Assembly: GCA_045805185.1 (NCBI GenBank)
Contig: JBJMLS010000240.1
Span: 1 to 14,542 of the forward strand
DNA length: 14,542 nt
Source: JAHEYF01 sp045805185
Lineage (GTDB): Bacteria; Bacteroidota; Bacteroidia; B-17B0; Aurantibacillaceae
Direction: 5' to 3'
The position numbers were made by a program, and so were the translations under genes. The notes beneath the pieces were generated by a model, which was not told the DNA's origin, made no database searches, and saw nothing but the letters and a program-made list of their open reading frames with translations. Positions 1-7,663 of the stretch are shown piece after piece (position 1 is the stretch's first letter; the number at the start of each line of letters is the position of its first letter).

Positions 1-245
1 AGAAAAGAAGAAAAAGTTATCAGAAACTGAATGGTCACCGCCAGGATTTCACCCAGATCCTTATCCAGGGTGTTCTGGGTAAAGGCGATTCACTGAAAGA
101 GAAACTGGAAGTAAAAAAACCTCAGCCGAAAGTTGAAGTGAAAGAAGAAGTTGTTGAAGAAAAAGTTGTAGCGAAAAAAGCGCCTGCAAAAAAAGCAGCA
201 GCGAAAAAAGCTCCGGCTAAGAAAACAGTGAAAGCTGCAAAATAA
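1..245 (+). CDS. rplU: 50S ribosomal protein L21, C-terminal part (5' end outside window)
   Basis: The first complete codon is at position 3 and the frame stops with TAA at 243-245. The opening residues KRRKSYQKLNGHRQDFTQI match the conserved C-terminus of L21 (KRRK..Y....GHRQ.FT.v.I), which binds 23S rRNA in the large subunit. Beyond that core come about 55 residues: first a Glu/Val/Lys stretch, then an alanine-lysine-proline tail (AKKAPAKKAAAKKAPAKK) resembling a histone H1 tail. L21 of many bacteria ends near the GHRQ..FT motif, so this is an extension. rpmA follows 27 bp downstream, the usual rplU-rpmA order, so the two are very probably co-transcribed. The start and promoter lie left of the window. 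Confidence 0.95.
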   Translation, partial: KRRKSYQKLNGHRQDFTQILIQGVLGKGDSLKEKLEVKKPQPKVEVKEEVVEEKVVAKKAPAKKAAAKKAPAKKTVKAAK

Positions 246-272
246 TTAAGAATCCATTAAAATCTCAATAAA

Positions 273-536
273 ATGGCACACAAAAAAGGGGCCGGTAGTA
301 CCAAGAACGGCCGCGAATCACACAGCAAACGCTTAGGCGTTAAAATATACAGCGGGCAAGGCGCTGTTTCCGGGAACATCATTGTTCGCCAGAGAGGCAC
401 CAAGCATCATCCTGGTCTGAACGTAGGTATTGGCAAGGACCATACTTTGTTCGCGCTGGTTGATGGAACTGTTATGTTCAAAAAGAAAAAAGATGACCGT
501 TCGTACGTTTCGATCATTCCTTTTGTGGAGGCATAA
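273..536 (+). CDS. rpmA: 50S ribosomal protein L27
   Basis: The 87-residue product starts MAHKKGAGSTKNGRESHSKR, the diagnostic L27 N-terminus. This flexible tail reaches towards the peptidyl-transferase centre. It continues with the conserved core GVK.Y.GQ.V..GNIIVRQRGTK.HPG.NVG.GKDHTLFAL.DG.V.F. The length is normal for the family, and the protein starts directly at MAHKKG without the cleavable N-terminal extension seen in Firmicutes. It is the second gene of the rplU-rpmA pair and is followed about 20 bp later by a strong intrinsic terminator, which probably ends the operon. No clear Shine-Dalgarno precedes the ATG, as is usual in Bacteroidota. Confidence 0.98.
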   Translation: MAHKKGAGSTKNGRESHSKRLGVKIYSGQGAVSGNIIVRQRGTKHHPGLNVGIGKDHTLFALVDGTVMFKKKKDDRSYVSIIPFVEA

Positions 537-557
537 CGAAAACTCATTTAAAAATTG

Positions 558-585
558 AAAACCCCGTTATGTCGGGGTTTTTTTG
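558..585 (+). terminator. Intrinsic terminator after rpmA
   Basis: A 9-bp perfect stem, AAAACCCCG (558-566) with CGGGGTTTT (573-581), encloses a 6-nt loop and runs into a T-rich tract (578-584). It sits about 20 bp after the rpmA stop and is a textbook rho-independent terminator for the ribosomal-protein operon. Confidence 0.93.
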
Positions 586-729
586 TTTTATGACCTGTGT
601 TAATATGAATACATTTATGTTCAGGTGCACAACGTCAGTCGGCTTTAACAGATAAAGGTCTAACAGTAATTTGTATCTGTGAAAAATCCGCAAAAATTAA
701 ACAGTTATAAACTACTCTGGAAATTCTTA

Positions 730-737
730 TACTTTTG
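730..737 (+). promoter_or_regulatory. Putative serS promoter -7 box (TAnnTTTG)
   Basis: TACTTTTG matches the Bacteroidota -7 consensus TAnnTTTG exactly. It lies 22 bp before the serS ATG, so transcription would start around 742-744 with a leader of about 16-18 nt. I see no convincing -33 TTTG/TTG at the expected distance. The rest of 586-729 contains nothing else I can identify. Confidence 0.55.
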
Positions 738-759
738 TCAAACATTTTAACTGATACTT

Positions 760-2034
760 ATGTTACAAATAACCTATATCCGCGATAACAAAGAAGATGT
801 TGTAAAGCGCCTTGAAGTAAAGCACTTCAAAGATGCGGCTGCATTTATCGATAAAGTGCTGGCTGTTGATGCTGAGCGACGCAATGCCCAGAAAGAAGCC
901 GATACGGTTAAGGCGGAAGCCAACGCCCTCGCCAAACAGATCGGTGAATTAATGAAGAGCGGAAAAAAAGAGGAAGCCGAACAGGTGAAATCCAAAACTG
1001 CCGAGCTGAAGCAGAAAGAAAAACAATTGGACGAAATACTTACCGCAAAAGAAACCGAGATCCATCAATTGCTGGTTCAGGCCCCTAATCTTCCTAGTCC
1101 GATAGTTCCTTTAGGCAAAACTCCTGAAGACAACGAAGTGGTATACGAACACGGCCTTATTCCTGAGCTACACGATAAAGCAGTTCCTCATTGGGAACTC
1201 ACCACAAAATACGACCTCATCGATTTTGAGCTGGGCGTAAAAATAGCCGGCGCGGGATTTCCTGTTTACAAGGGAAAAGGAGCGAGATTGCAGCGTGCGC
1301 TGATCAATTATTTCCTGGACAAGGCCACCGCCGCGGGTTACCTTGAGATCCAACCGCCAATTGTGGTGAATGAAGACAGCGGATACGGAACAGGACAATT
1401 ACCCGATAAGGAAGGACAGATGTACCACATCGGTATTGATAATTTATACCTCATCCCAACCGCAGAAGTTCCTGTTACGAATATTTACCGCGACGTGATC
1501 CTGAAAGAAAATGATCTTCCGGTTAAGAATTGCGGCTATACTCCTTGTTTCAGAAGAGAAGCCGGCAGCTACGGAAAAGATGTAAGAGGTTTGAACCGAC
1601 TGCACCAGTTCGATAAAGTGGAGATCGTTCAGATCGCTCACCCGGACAGTTCCTATGAAATACTGGAAGAGATGCGCAATTATGTTGCATCCCTGCTGAA
1701 AGAGCTGGAACTTCCCTTTCGCACCCTGAAGCTTTGCGGAGGTGACATGAGCTTCGCTTCTGCCCTTACCTATGATATGGAAGTTTACAGCGCGGCTCAG
1801 AAACGCTGGCTCGAAGTAAGTTCTGTATCCAATTTTGAAAGCTTCCAGACCAACAGGTTAAAATGCCGCTTTAAGGACAGCACAGGTAAAACACAGCTCG
1901 CGCACAGTCTCAACGGCAGCGCCCTTGCACTGCCACGCATTGTTGCCGCGTTGCTGGAAAATAATCAAACTCCGGAAGGGATCAGGATCCCAAAAGCCCT
2001 GGTGCCTTATGCGGGATTCGATCTGATTAACTAA
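760..2034 (+). CDS. serS: Serine--tRNA ligase
   Basis: A 424-residue class II aminoacyl-tRNA synthetase that charges tRNA-Ser with serine in the cytoplasm. The N-terminal ~110 residues form the Lys/Glu/Ala-rich helical hairpin (coiled coil) that contacts the long variable arm of tRNA-Ser. The catalytic part shows the serine-binding TAE motif (T234-A-E236), class II motif 2 starting at F264 (FRREAGSYGKDVRGLNRLHQF) and motif 3 at 385-393 (NGSALALPR), followed by the expected ENNQ..GIRIPKALVPY. The length is normal for the family. The ATG at 760 gives the canonical start (ML.I..IR) and follows a TAnnTTTG box. The gene appears monocistronic, since a terminator follows about 30 bp after the stop. 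Confidence 0.98.
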   Translation: MLQITYIRDNKEDVVKRLEVKHFKDAAAFIDKVLAVDAERRNAQKEADTVKAEANALAKQIGELMKSGKKEEAEQVKSKTAELKQKEKQLDEILTAKETEIHQLLVQAPNLPSPIVPLGKTPEDNEVVYEHGLIPELHDKAVPHWELTTKYDLIDFELGVKIAGAGFPVYKGKGARLQRALINYFLDKATAAGYLEIQPPIVVNEDSGYGTGQLPDKEGQMYHIGIDNLYLIPTAEVPVTNIYRDVILKENDLPVKNCGYTPCFRREAGSYGKDVRGLNRLHQFDKVEIVQIAHPDSSYEILEEMRNYVASLLKELELPFRTLKLCGGDMSFASALTYDMEVYSAAQKRWLEVSSVSNFESFQTNRLKCRFKDSTGKTQLAHSLNGSALALPRIVAALLENNQTPEGIRIPKALVPYAGFDLIN

Positions 2035-2062
2035 GATTAACATAAAACCATCTTACAATTTT

Positions 2063-2093
2063 AAAGTCCCGCCATTAACGGGACTTTTTCTTT
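2063..2093 (+). terminator. Intrinsic terminator after serS
   Basis: The stem AAAGTCCCG (2063-2071) pairs with CGGGACTTT (2079-2087) around a 7-nt loop and is followed by TTTTTCTTT. This is a strong rho-independent terminator. It separates serS from the downstream cluster, whose promoter-like box begins only about 15 bp later. Confidence 0.93.
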
Positions 2094-2106
2094 ACCTAAT
2101 TTTCAG

Positions 2107-2114
2107 TAACTTTA
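2107..2114 (+). promoter_or_regulatory. Possible -7 box abutting the lipoprotein gene start
   Basis: TAACTTTA matches TAnnTTTG at all but the last position and ends 3 bp before the ATG at 2118. Taken as the -7 element it would place the transcription start at or next to the start codon, implying a leaderless or near-leaderless mRNA for the 2118-6498 cluster. No -33 element is clear; that position falls in the T-tract of the serS terminator. Confidence 0.4.
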
Positions 2115-2117
2115 GCT

Positions 2118-2660
2118 ATGCAAAAAATAGTCTTGCTCTGTGTTATATCTGTCCTCGTTTTTTCTTTTTGCAGCAACGAAAAAAAATTCGAAAAGCAAAC
2201 AAGGGTATTGGATAGCCTCACACTGGAACTGGAAAAAGGAATTGCGGTTTATAAAACGATCGATACGGTTAAGCTGAAGCAAAAGCTGGAGGAATACGAA
2301 AAGCAGGTGAAGTACATTGCGGAGAATGTGAAGGACACGATCAGCCTTAAAGACGGAGAAGTGATCAACGCTTACAAAGGATTGTCCAATGCGATGAATT
2401 ATTTAGTAACAAAGAACCGCGATTTTATTACAGAGATCGAATTGAGCAAACAACAATTGAAGGATCTTTCAGAGGATATTAAAAACAACAAAATAGAAGA
2501 CGCCAAAGCTTTTGAATATTATACGCAGGAGCAATTCAATGCGGAGAGCCTGCTGGCGGCGATGAATAAGGACATCGCTATCGCGCGGACTGAAGTGAAC
2601 CGCTTTGATTCGCTGAATGGAGAAATAAAAGCATTTATCGGGAGATACACAGTAAAATGA
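2118..2660 (+). CDS. Putative lipoprotein, coiled-coil, function unknown
   Basis: A 180-residue protein I cannot assign to a named family. The N-terminus has a short hydrophobic segment (residues 4-17) after Lys3, followed by Cys18-Ser-Asn-Glu, which suggests a lipoprotein anchored at Cys18. The lipobox is imperfect, because Phe17 rather than Gly/Ala/Ser precedes the Cys, so simple export is also possible. The rest is charged and helical (Lys/Glu-rich, few aromatics) and is expected to form an extended or coiled-coil rod in the periplasm. It overlaps the next gene by 4 bp (ATGA at 2657-2660), so translational coupling with the TPR protein is likely and the two probably act at the same cell-envelope site. 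It is the first gene of the cluster reaching to 6498. Confidence 0.8.
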   Translation: MQKIVLLCVISVLVFSFCSNEKKFEKQTRVLDSLTLELEKGIAVYKTIDTVKLKQKLEEYEKQVKYIAENVKDTISLKDGEVINAYKGLSNAMNYLVTKNRDFITEIELSKQQLKDLSEDIKNNKIEDAKAFEYYTQEQFNAESLLAAMNKDIAIARTEVNRFDSLNGEIKAFIGRYTVK

Positions 2661-4480
2661 AACAAAGGATTTTAGCCATTATATTTTGCCTGATCAGCGC
2701 TCTTTCTTTTTCACAGAAGAATACCGACGAGCAGCTGGCCCTGCAGTTCTTTAACAACAAGGAATACGACAAGGCCATCGTATATTACGAAAAGCTGTAT
2801 TCCGACAGGAACTCATCGGCTTATTACCAGTACTATTTTAAATGCCTGCTGTATACCAAGGAATATAAAAAAGCGGAAAAGATCGCAAAGCGCCAGTTGA
2901 AATTCTCACCTGAGTCCGTTTTTCTGTACCTCGATATCGCGGATGTTTACAAGGCGCAGGGTGATGAAAAAAAAGCAGAGGAGCAATACGATAAGGCAAT
3001 TAAAGAACTGCCGAACGACTATACGCAGATCAATGCGCTTGCCAACGCTTTCCGGTCCAATAAGCTTTATGACCGCGCCATTGAGACCTATAAAAAAGGG
3101 CGTAAGTTCAACGAAGGAATATATCCGTTTTATTACGAAGTGGCTGAAGTCTACCGCGACAAAGGCGACACAAGAGGAATGATCAACGAGTACCTTGACG
3201 CTCTTGATTTCAGGGACACAGAATTGACCAATGTGCAGAACAACCTGCAAAACAGCCTTGGTTACGACGATGAAAAAGGCGGATTCAATAATCCCGTTCT
3301 CAAACAGGAACTGCAAAAACGCATTCAGTCCAATCCTGAAAAAACTATTTTCTCCGAATTCCTGATCTTCATTCTGCTTCAGCAAAAAGATTTCGATGCC
3401 GCTTTCGCGCAAAGCAAAGCGATAGACAAGCGAAAAAAGGAAGACGGTTACCGCATGATGGAGCTCGGAAAGATCTGCGTAAGCAATGAGAATTATGAAG
3501 TAGCTGAAAAATGCTTCGAATACATCATCAGCAAAGGGCAGAGCAATTATTACTATAACCAGGCGTATATTGAAGCGGCCAATGCGCAATTCGATAAGAT
3601 CGTGAAGCAGCGCAATTATACGCCACAGGATCTTACCGACCTGGAATCAAAATTACAGGTCACCATTAAGCAATTCGACGGAAGCCTGATCACTGTTCCA
3701 CTCATCCGCAAGCTTGCCGTATTGAGCGCCTTTTACCTGAACAAAAGCGCGGAAGCTATTGACATGCTTCAGAAAGCCATTGAAATGCCCGGTATTGACA
3801 AACACGCGCAGGCGGAATGCAAGCTCGACCTTGGAGATATCGTTTTGGTTGCCGGAGATATCTGGGAAGCATCCCTGCTCTATTCACAGGTTGATAAAGC
3901 TTTTAAATACGATGTGATCGGACAGGAAGCGAAGTTCCGTAACGCGAAGCTGGCTTACTATTCCGGAGATTTTAAATGGGCCAAGGCGCAGCTCGATGTA
4001 TTGAAAGGCGCCACATCAAAGCTTATCGCCAACGATGCCATGGATCTTTCGCTTGTTATCGGCGACGCCATAAACATCGATACTAACGAAGTGCCTTTAC
4101 AAATGTTCTCATCCGCCGACCTGCTGATCATCCGGAATAAAACAGACGAGGCAATGGCCAGACTCGATTCAATCAATATTCTTTTTGATAACCACAGTCT
4201 TGCAGATGACATCTATTTTAAAAAGGGAACCATTTATACCAAACAGGGGAAATACAAGGAAGCGATCGATGCCTTCCAAAGGGTGGTGGATAATTACGGT
4301 GAAGAGATCTTTGGCGATGACGCCTTGTTCAGGATAGCGGATATTTACCAGTACAACCTGAAAGACCTGGAAAAAGCGAAAACACTTTACCAGGACCTGC
4401 TTGTGAAATATCCGGGAAGTGTATTTACAGTAGAAGCCAGGAAGCGCTTCAGAAAACTAAGGGGAGACAGTATCAATTAA
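2657..4480 (+). CDS. Exported tetratricopeptide-repeat protein
   Basis: A 607-residue protein with an N-terminal signal peptide (hydrophobic residues 4-18, likely cleavage after Ser19 at the Gln20 junction common in Bacteroidota). Helical TPR hairpins run through most of the length. Clear units near the N-terminus include A..FFNNKEYDKAIVYYEKL, VYKAQGDEKKAEEQYDKAI and LANAFRSNKLYDRAIETYKKG. A second cluster near the C-terminus reads YTKQGKYKEAIDAFQRVVD and YQYNLKDLEKAKTLYQDLL, the latter resembling BamD/YbgF-type tandem repeats. The middle (about residues 200-330) is more divergent. No catalytic domain is visible, so it is most likely a periplasmic scaffold for protein-protein interaction. It starts inside the stop of the lipoprotein gene and is 17 bp from the next gene, consistent with one operon. 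The precise partner is unknown. Confidence 0.92.
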   Translation: MKQRILAIIFCLISALSFSQKNTDEQLALQFFNNKEYDKAIVYYEKLYSDRNSSAYYQYYFKCLLYTKEYKKAEKIAKRQLKFSPESVFLYLDIADVYKAQGDEKKAEEQYDKAIKELPNDYTQINALANAFRSNKLYDRAIETYKKGRKFNEGIYPFYYEVAEVYRDKGDTRGMINEYLDALDFRDTELTNVQNNLQNSLGYDDEKGGFNNPVLKQELQKRIQSNPEKTIFSEFLIFILLQQKDFDAAFAQSKAIDKRKKEDGYRMMELGKICVSNENYEVAEKCFEYIISKGQSNYYYNQAYIEAANAQFDKIVKQRNYTPQDLTDLESKLQVTIKQFDGSLITVPLIRKLAVLSAFYLNKSAEAIDMLQKAIEMPGIDKHAQAECKLDLGDIVLVAGDIWEASLLYSQVDKAFKYDVIGQEAKFRNAKLAYYSGDFKWAKAQLDVLKGATSKLIANDAMDLSLVIGDAINIDTNEVPLQMFSSADLLIIRNKTDEAMARLDSINILFDNHSLADDIYFKKGTIYTKQGKYKEAIDAFQRVVDNYGEEIFGDDALFRIADIYQYNLKDLEKAKTLYQDLLVKYPGSVFTVEARKRFRKLRGDSIN

Positions 4481-4497
4481 ATTTATAAATACAGCGC

Positions 4498-6189
4498 ATG
4501 AATAAATTCCTTACGTTTTCCATTAGTCTTTTAACAGGCATTTCGGCTTACGCGCAAAGCAGCCTGCAGGTACAGAACATCAGCGCTCCCGTACAATCCG
4601 CCATCCTTTACCTCGATGGAGCCGAGCTCACCCAGAGTAAAACCGTAAACCTGGCCGCCGGAAGAACATTAATTGTTTTTACAGGCATTACTTCAAAGCT
4701 TGTTTCCAGGAGCGCCCAGGTTACCACAAGCGGCGATGTTACCGTGCTTTCGGTAAGCGACAAGATCAATTACCTGAACGCGCAAAAAGAATCGCCAAGG
4801 GTAAAACAGCTGAAAGACTCCGTTAAAATGGTTTCCGACATGATGGCGCAGCAGGCCTATGAAAAAGAAGCCTTTGATACGGAAAAGAAAATGATCATCA
4901 CCAACCAGTCCATTGGCGGACAGGATAAAGGCGTTTCCATTGCGGAGCTAAAGCTTGCAGCTGATTTTTACAGGAGCAGGATCAAAGAGATCAACGCGGA
5001 AATGTATAAATATGAAAAGAAGATCAATGCCAATGCGGAACTTTTGGAAAAGCTGGATCTTGAGCTTGATGAATTAAATGCATCGGAAAATCCGCCGAGC
5101 GCCGATATCGAGATCCTCGTTTCCACCACCGCGAAAACTTCTTCCACCATTGAGGTGAAATACATTGTATACAATGCAGGCTGGGCGCCAAGCTACGACC
5201 TGATCGCGGAAGACATCAACAAGCCGATCGAATTGAAATACCGCGCAAAAGTTTTCAATAATACAGATGTGGACTGGAACGACATTAAGATCAAGCTTTC
5301 CACCGGCGACCCGATGAAGAATGCTTCCAAACCTGAATTAAATGCCTGGTACCTGAACCTGTATGACTCCTACAATTACAACAAAAATTCGGCTTATAAC
5401 AATGCTTACAATTATTCAAACAGTAATGCAATGCCGCAGCAGCAAATGAATACCATGAACAGTCTGCAGGAAATTGAGGTTGTAGACGAAAAGAAAAAAA
5501 CGAAAAAGCAGGAAAAACCGGTGATCAGCTACGAAGAGATCCAGGTTTCCGAGCTGAGCGCTGAATTTGACATTAAAGCGCCCTATACCATTCCTTCCGA
5601 CGCCAAGCCTTACCTGGTCGATGTTACCGCTTACAACCTTCCAGCCACTTATCAGCACTTCAGCGTTCCGAAAACAGAACGCGACGCTTTTATGCTTGCG
5701 CGCATTACAGGATGGGAGGACCTGAATTTAGTAGAAGGTCCTGCTAATGTATATTTCGGGGGAACATACGTTGGGCAATCCTATATCAATACCCGCAGTG
5801 TTGATGATACGCTTGATCTTTCTTTCGGAAGGGATAAAAAGATAATCGTGACGCGTACCAAGCTTAAGGATTTCAATAAGGAAAAAGTGATAGGCAATAA
5901 CCGAAAGGTAACTTATGCTTATGAAATGGTGATCAAGAACAACCGTAAAGCGCCGATCAATATCGACATCGAGGATCAGCTGCCTATTTCTCAAAGCAGC
6001 GACATTGTGGTGGAAGCCATTGAGCTTTCCAAAGCGCAGCAGGATCCCGCAAACGGGAAACTCACCTGGAACTATACGCTCGCTCCTGATGAAGTGAAAA
6101 AGATCACGCTCACCTACTCGATCAAATACCCGCGCAATAAGAGCGTGAACCTGGAGCAGACGAGAAAAAAAGCCAGGGCGAAATTTTAA
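4498..6189 (+). CDS. Exported DUF4139 domain protein (MuiA-like)
   Basis: A 563-residue protein with a signal peptide ending around AYA(19)-Q20. The segment after it (PVQSAILYLDGAELTQ, GRTLIVFTGIT) matches the N-terminal DUF4140 beta domain of the 'mucoidy inhibitor MuiA' family. A Lys/Glu-rich helical hairpin covers about residues 95-195. The DUF4139 beta domain follows, with the typical YIVYNAGWAPSYDL, the WNDIKIKLSTGDP strand, and a C-terminal immunoglobulin-like stretch (IKNNRKAPINIDIEDQLPIS). Between these halves lies a low-complexity Asn/Tyr/Gln/Met-rich linker (about residues 289-320) followed by a Lys/Glu stretch. The family is widespread and exported, but its biochemical role is not established to my knowledge. 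It is 17 bp behind the TPR gene and 12 bp before the DUF4286 gene, so probably in the same transcript. Confidence 0.9.
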   Translation: MNKFLTFSISLLTGISAYAQSSLQVQNISAPVQSAILYLDGAELTQSKTVNLAAGRTLIVFTGITSKLVSRSAQVTTSGDVTVLSVSDKINYLNAQKESPRVKQLKDSVKMVSDMMAQQAYEKEAFDTEKKMIITNQSIGGQDKGVSIAELKLAADFYRSRIKEINAEMYKYEKKINANAELLEKLDLELDELNASENPPSADIEILVSTTAKTSSTIEVKYIVYNAGWAPSYDLIAEDINKPIELKYRAKVFNNTDVDWNDIKIKLSTGDPMKNASKPELNAWYLNLYDSYNYNKNSAYNNAYNYSNSNAMPQQQMNTMNSLQEIEVVDEKKKTKKQEKPVISYEEIQVSELSAEFDIKAPYTIPSDAKPYLVDVTAYNLPATYQHFSVPKTERDAFMLARITGWEDLNLVEGPANVYFGGTYVGQSYINTRSVDDTLDLSFGRDKKIIVTRTKLKDFNKEKVIGNNRKVTYAYEMVIKNNRKAPINIDIEDQLPISQSSDIVVEAIELSKAQQDPANGKLTWNYTLAPDEVKKITLTYSIKYPRNKSVNLEQTRKKARAKF

Positions 6190-6201
6190 AGATAAATTTT
6201 T

Positions 6202-6498
6202 ATGTTCATTTATAACGTTACAGTAAACATCGATGAGTCCGTTCACGAAGAATGGCTGGCCTGGATGAAAGAAGTTCATATTCCAGATGTGATGCGAACC
6301 GGCTGCTTCATCGATAGCCAATTGGTAAAAGTTCTCGGGCAGGATGAGGGACACACCTACTCCTTTCAATACAAATTCCTGGAAATGGAAGATTACGAGA
6401 ATTACCAGAAGAACTTCGCGGCTAAACTTCAAAGAGAAGTGCGCGACAGGTACGAAGGAAAATTTGCCGCCTTCCGGACGCTTCTAGAGATCATGTAA
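6202..6498 (+). CDS. DUF4286 family protein
   Basis: A 98-residue cytoplasmic protein with no signal peptide. It begins MFIYNVTVNIDESVHEEWL and continues with M...HIPDVM.TG.F....L.KVL, a pattern I recognise as the Bacteroidota-specific DUF4286 family, which folds like a small ferredoxin-like alpha/beta barrel monomer. The function is unknown. The length is typical for the family. It follows the DUF4139 gene by 12 bp and precedes rsmA by 66 bp; DUF4286 genes are often near rsmA/ksgA in this phylum (from memory). No terminator is visible behind it, so readthrough into rsmA is possible although rsmA has its own promoter-like box. Confidence 0.88.
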   Translation: MFIYNVTVNIDESVHEEWLAWMKEVHIPDVMRTGCFIDSQLVKVLGQDEGHTYSFQYKFLEMEDYENYQKNFAAKLQREVRDRYEGKFAAFRTLLEIM

Positions 6499-6551
6499 TG
6501 CGAAACCAAGCCTGAGCAGTAAATAAATTTATCCTGCCTCCTATTAAAACC

Positions 6552-6559
6552 TATCTTTG
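6552..6559 (+). promoter_or_regulatory. -7 box (TAnnTTTG) immediately before rsmA
   Basis: TATCTTTG is an exact match to the Bacteroidota -7 consensus and ends 5 bp before the rsmA ATG at 6565. With the usual 4-6 nt between box and +1, transcription would begin at or within a base or two of the start codon. No clear -33 TTTG is seen upstream. Confidence 0.6.
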
Positions 6560-6564
6560 CAAAC

Positions 6565-7338
6565 ATGCAGGTAAGAGCAAAGAAACATTTAGGTCAGCAT
6601 TTTTTAACCGATCAGAACATCGCGCGAAGGATAGTAGATTCACTACTCGATCGTAAAAGTTCTAATGCTGTTATTGAAGTTGGTCCCGGAACAGGAGTGC
6701 TCACTCAATTCCTTCTCCAGGATCATTCTGAAAATTTCTTTGCCATGGATGTCGATACCGAGTCTGTGGCTTTCCTGCAAAAAAAATATCCAGCCTCGGC
6801 TAATAAAATTATCCTCGGTGATTTCCTGAATTATAACATCGATACCCTCACGACAGGCAAATACGACATAATCGGCAACTTTCCTTATAATATTTCTTCT
6901 CAAATACTTTTCCGCGCGTTGGAATACAAGAACCGCGTGGATTACGTTGTCGGAATGTTCCAGAAAGAAGTGGCGGAACGCATTGCGGAAAAGCCGGGAT
7001 CTAAAGCCTACGGCATTATCAGCGTATTGTTGCAGGCCTATTATGACATTGAATACTTGTTTACGGTGGAGCCGACCGTTTTCAATCCTCCGCCCAAAGT
7101 AAAATCGGCGGTGATCCGTTTAACGCGGAACAAGGTGCAGAGGCTTGATTGCGACGAGGTCTTGTTTGTTAAGGTAGTAAAGGCCGGTTTTAACCAGAGA
7201 AGGAAAACCCTGCGTAACGCCCTGCGTCCTCTTATTACAAATCCGGAATTCATGAGCAATGAGATCCTGGATAAGCGGGCTGAGCGCCTCTCCGTGGAGG
7301 ACTTTGTTTACATCACCAATGAATTGCAAAAAAAATAA
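6565..7338 (+). CDS. rsmA: 16S rRNA (adenine1518/1519-N6)-dimethyltransferase
   Basis: A 257-residue SAM-dependent rRNA methyltransferase (KsgA/RsmA) that dimethylates two adjacent adenines in the 3'-terminal helix 45 of 16S rRNA during 30S assembly. The N-terminal signature KKHLGQHFLTDQN is present. The Rossmann SAM-binding loop is VGPGTG (residues 39-44), an acidic DVD (62-64) binds the ribose, and the catalytic motif is NFPY (105-108), equivalent to NLPY in E. coli. Further family motifs are QKEVAERI, KAYGIISVLLQAYYD and VFNPPPKVKSAV. The C-terminal helical domain with FNQRRKTLRNAL is complete. The length is close to that of other Bacteroidota homologues. The ATG at 6565 is fixed by the family N-terminus and by the TAnnTTTG box just upstream. 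Confidence 0.98.
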   Translation: MQVRAKKHLGQHFLTDQNIARRIVDSLLDRKSSNAVIEVGPGTGVLTQFLLQDHSENFFAMDVDTESVAFLQKKYPASANKIILGDFLNYNIDTLTTGKYDIIGNFPYNISSQILFRALEYKNRVDYVVGMFQKEVAERIAEKPGSKAYGIISVLLQAYYDIEYLFTVEPTVFNPPPKVKSAVIRLTRNKVQRLDCDEVLFVKVVKAGFNQRRKTLRNALRPLITNPEFMSNEILDKRAERLSVEDFVYITNELQKK

Positions 7339-7420
7339 AGGAAACCTAAGCAGATCTTTAGGATAATGGCATTTGTAAATTATTCCGGATCGTTGCCTTC
7401 CAAAAAATTACCGGAACAGT

Positions 7421-7663
7421 TTAGCTAATACTTTTCCTTACTCTTGAAGTATAAGCCCTCAGCGTCGTCACAAAATCAGCATTGTTCTTCTGCATCTCAT
7501 GCTTGATCCAGATAGCAGCCAATACATGAGTGAGTTGTTCACCTTCATCGCTGCCCTCAATTTCTATGGCTGGTTTTTGCTCTTCCAGCAGGGCCGTTTC
7601 TGCTTCCTGGAGCGATGCGAGAGCATGCTCTTCCACTAATTTTTTGATCACAGGTATCTTCAT
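7421..7663 (-). CDS. Small conserved Bacteroidota protein (DUF6952-like)
   Basis: An 80-residue acidic protein with no signal peptide or membrane segment. It starts MKIPVIKKLVE and has a helical core GEQLTHVLAAIWI and a C-terminal LRAYTSRVRKSIS. From memory this layout (MK.PVIK.L near the start, a GE-L-A-AI helix, a terminal RV..SI) resembles small proteins labelled DUF6952 that sit beside thioredoxin genes in flavobacteria; I could not verify the family assignment. The function is unknown. It is convergent with rsmA (82 bp between the genes, with no strong terminator) and divergent from the WG-repeat gene. The ATG at 7661-7663 gives a plausible conserved N-terminus. Upstream on its strand I see only a weak TAATTTCA box (7680-7687). 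Confidence 0.8.
   Translation of the reverse strand: MKIPVIKKLVEEHALASLQEAETALLEEQKPAIEIEGSDEGEQLTHVLAAIWIKHEMQKNNADFVTTLRAYTSRVRKSIS

Noticed and set aside
2906..3589. 227-codon minus-strand open frame opposite the TPR gene
   Set aside because: It lies wholly inside a well-supported plus-strand TPR gene; its translation has no recognisable domain and arises from the antisense of Lys/Glu-rich codons.
5728..6432. 234-codon minus-strand open frame across the DUF4139/DUF4286 junction
   Set aside because: It overlaps two clearly coding plus-strand genes, has no family resemblance and no promoter or start context.
7340..7420. Possible bidirectional terminator between rsmA and the small minus-strand gene
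   Set aside because: Only weak stems are present (CCTAA/TTAGG and a TTCCGG/CCGGAA pair with a long loop) and no T-tract follows, so I cannot support a terminator.
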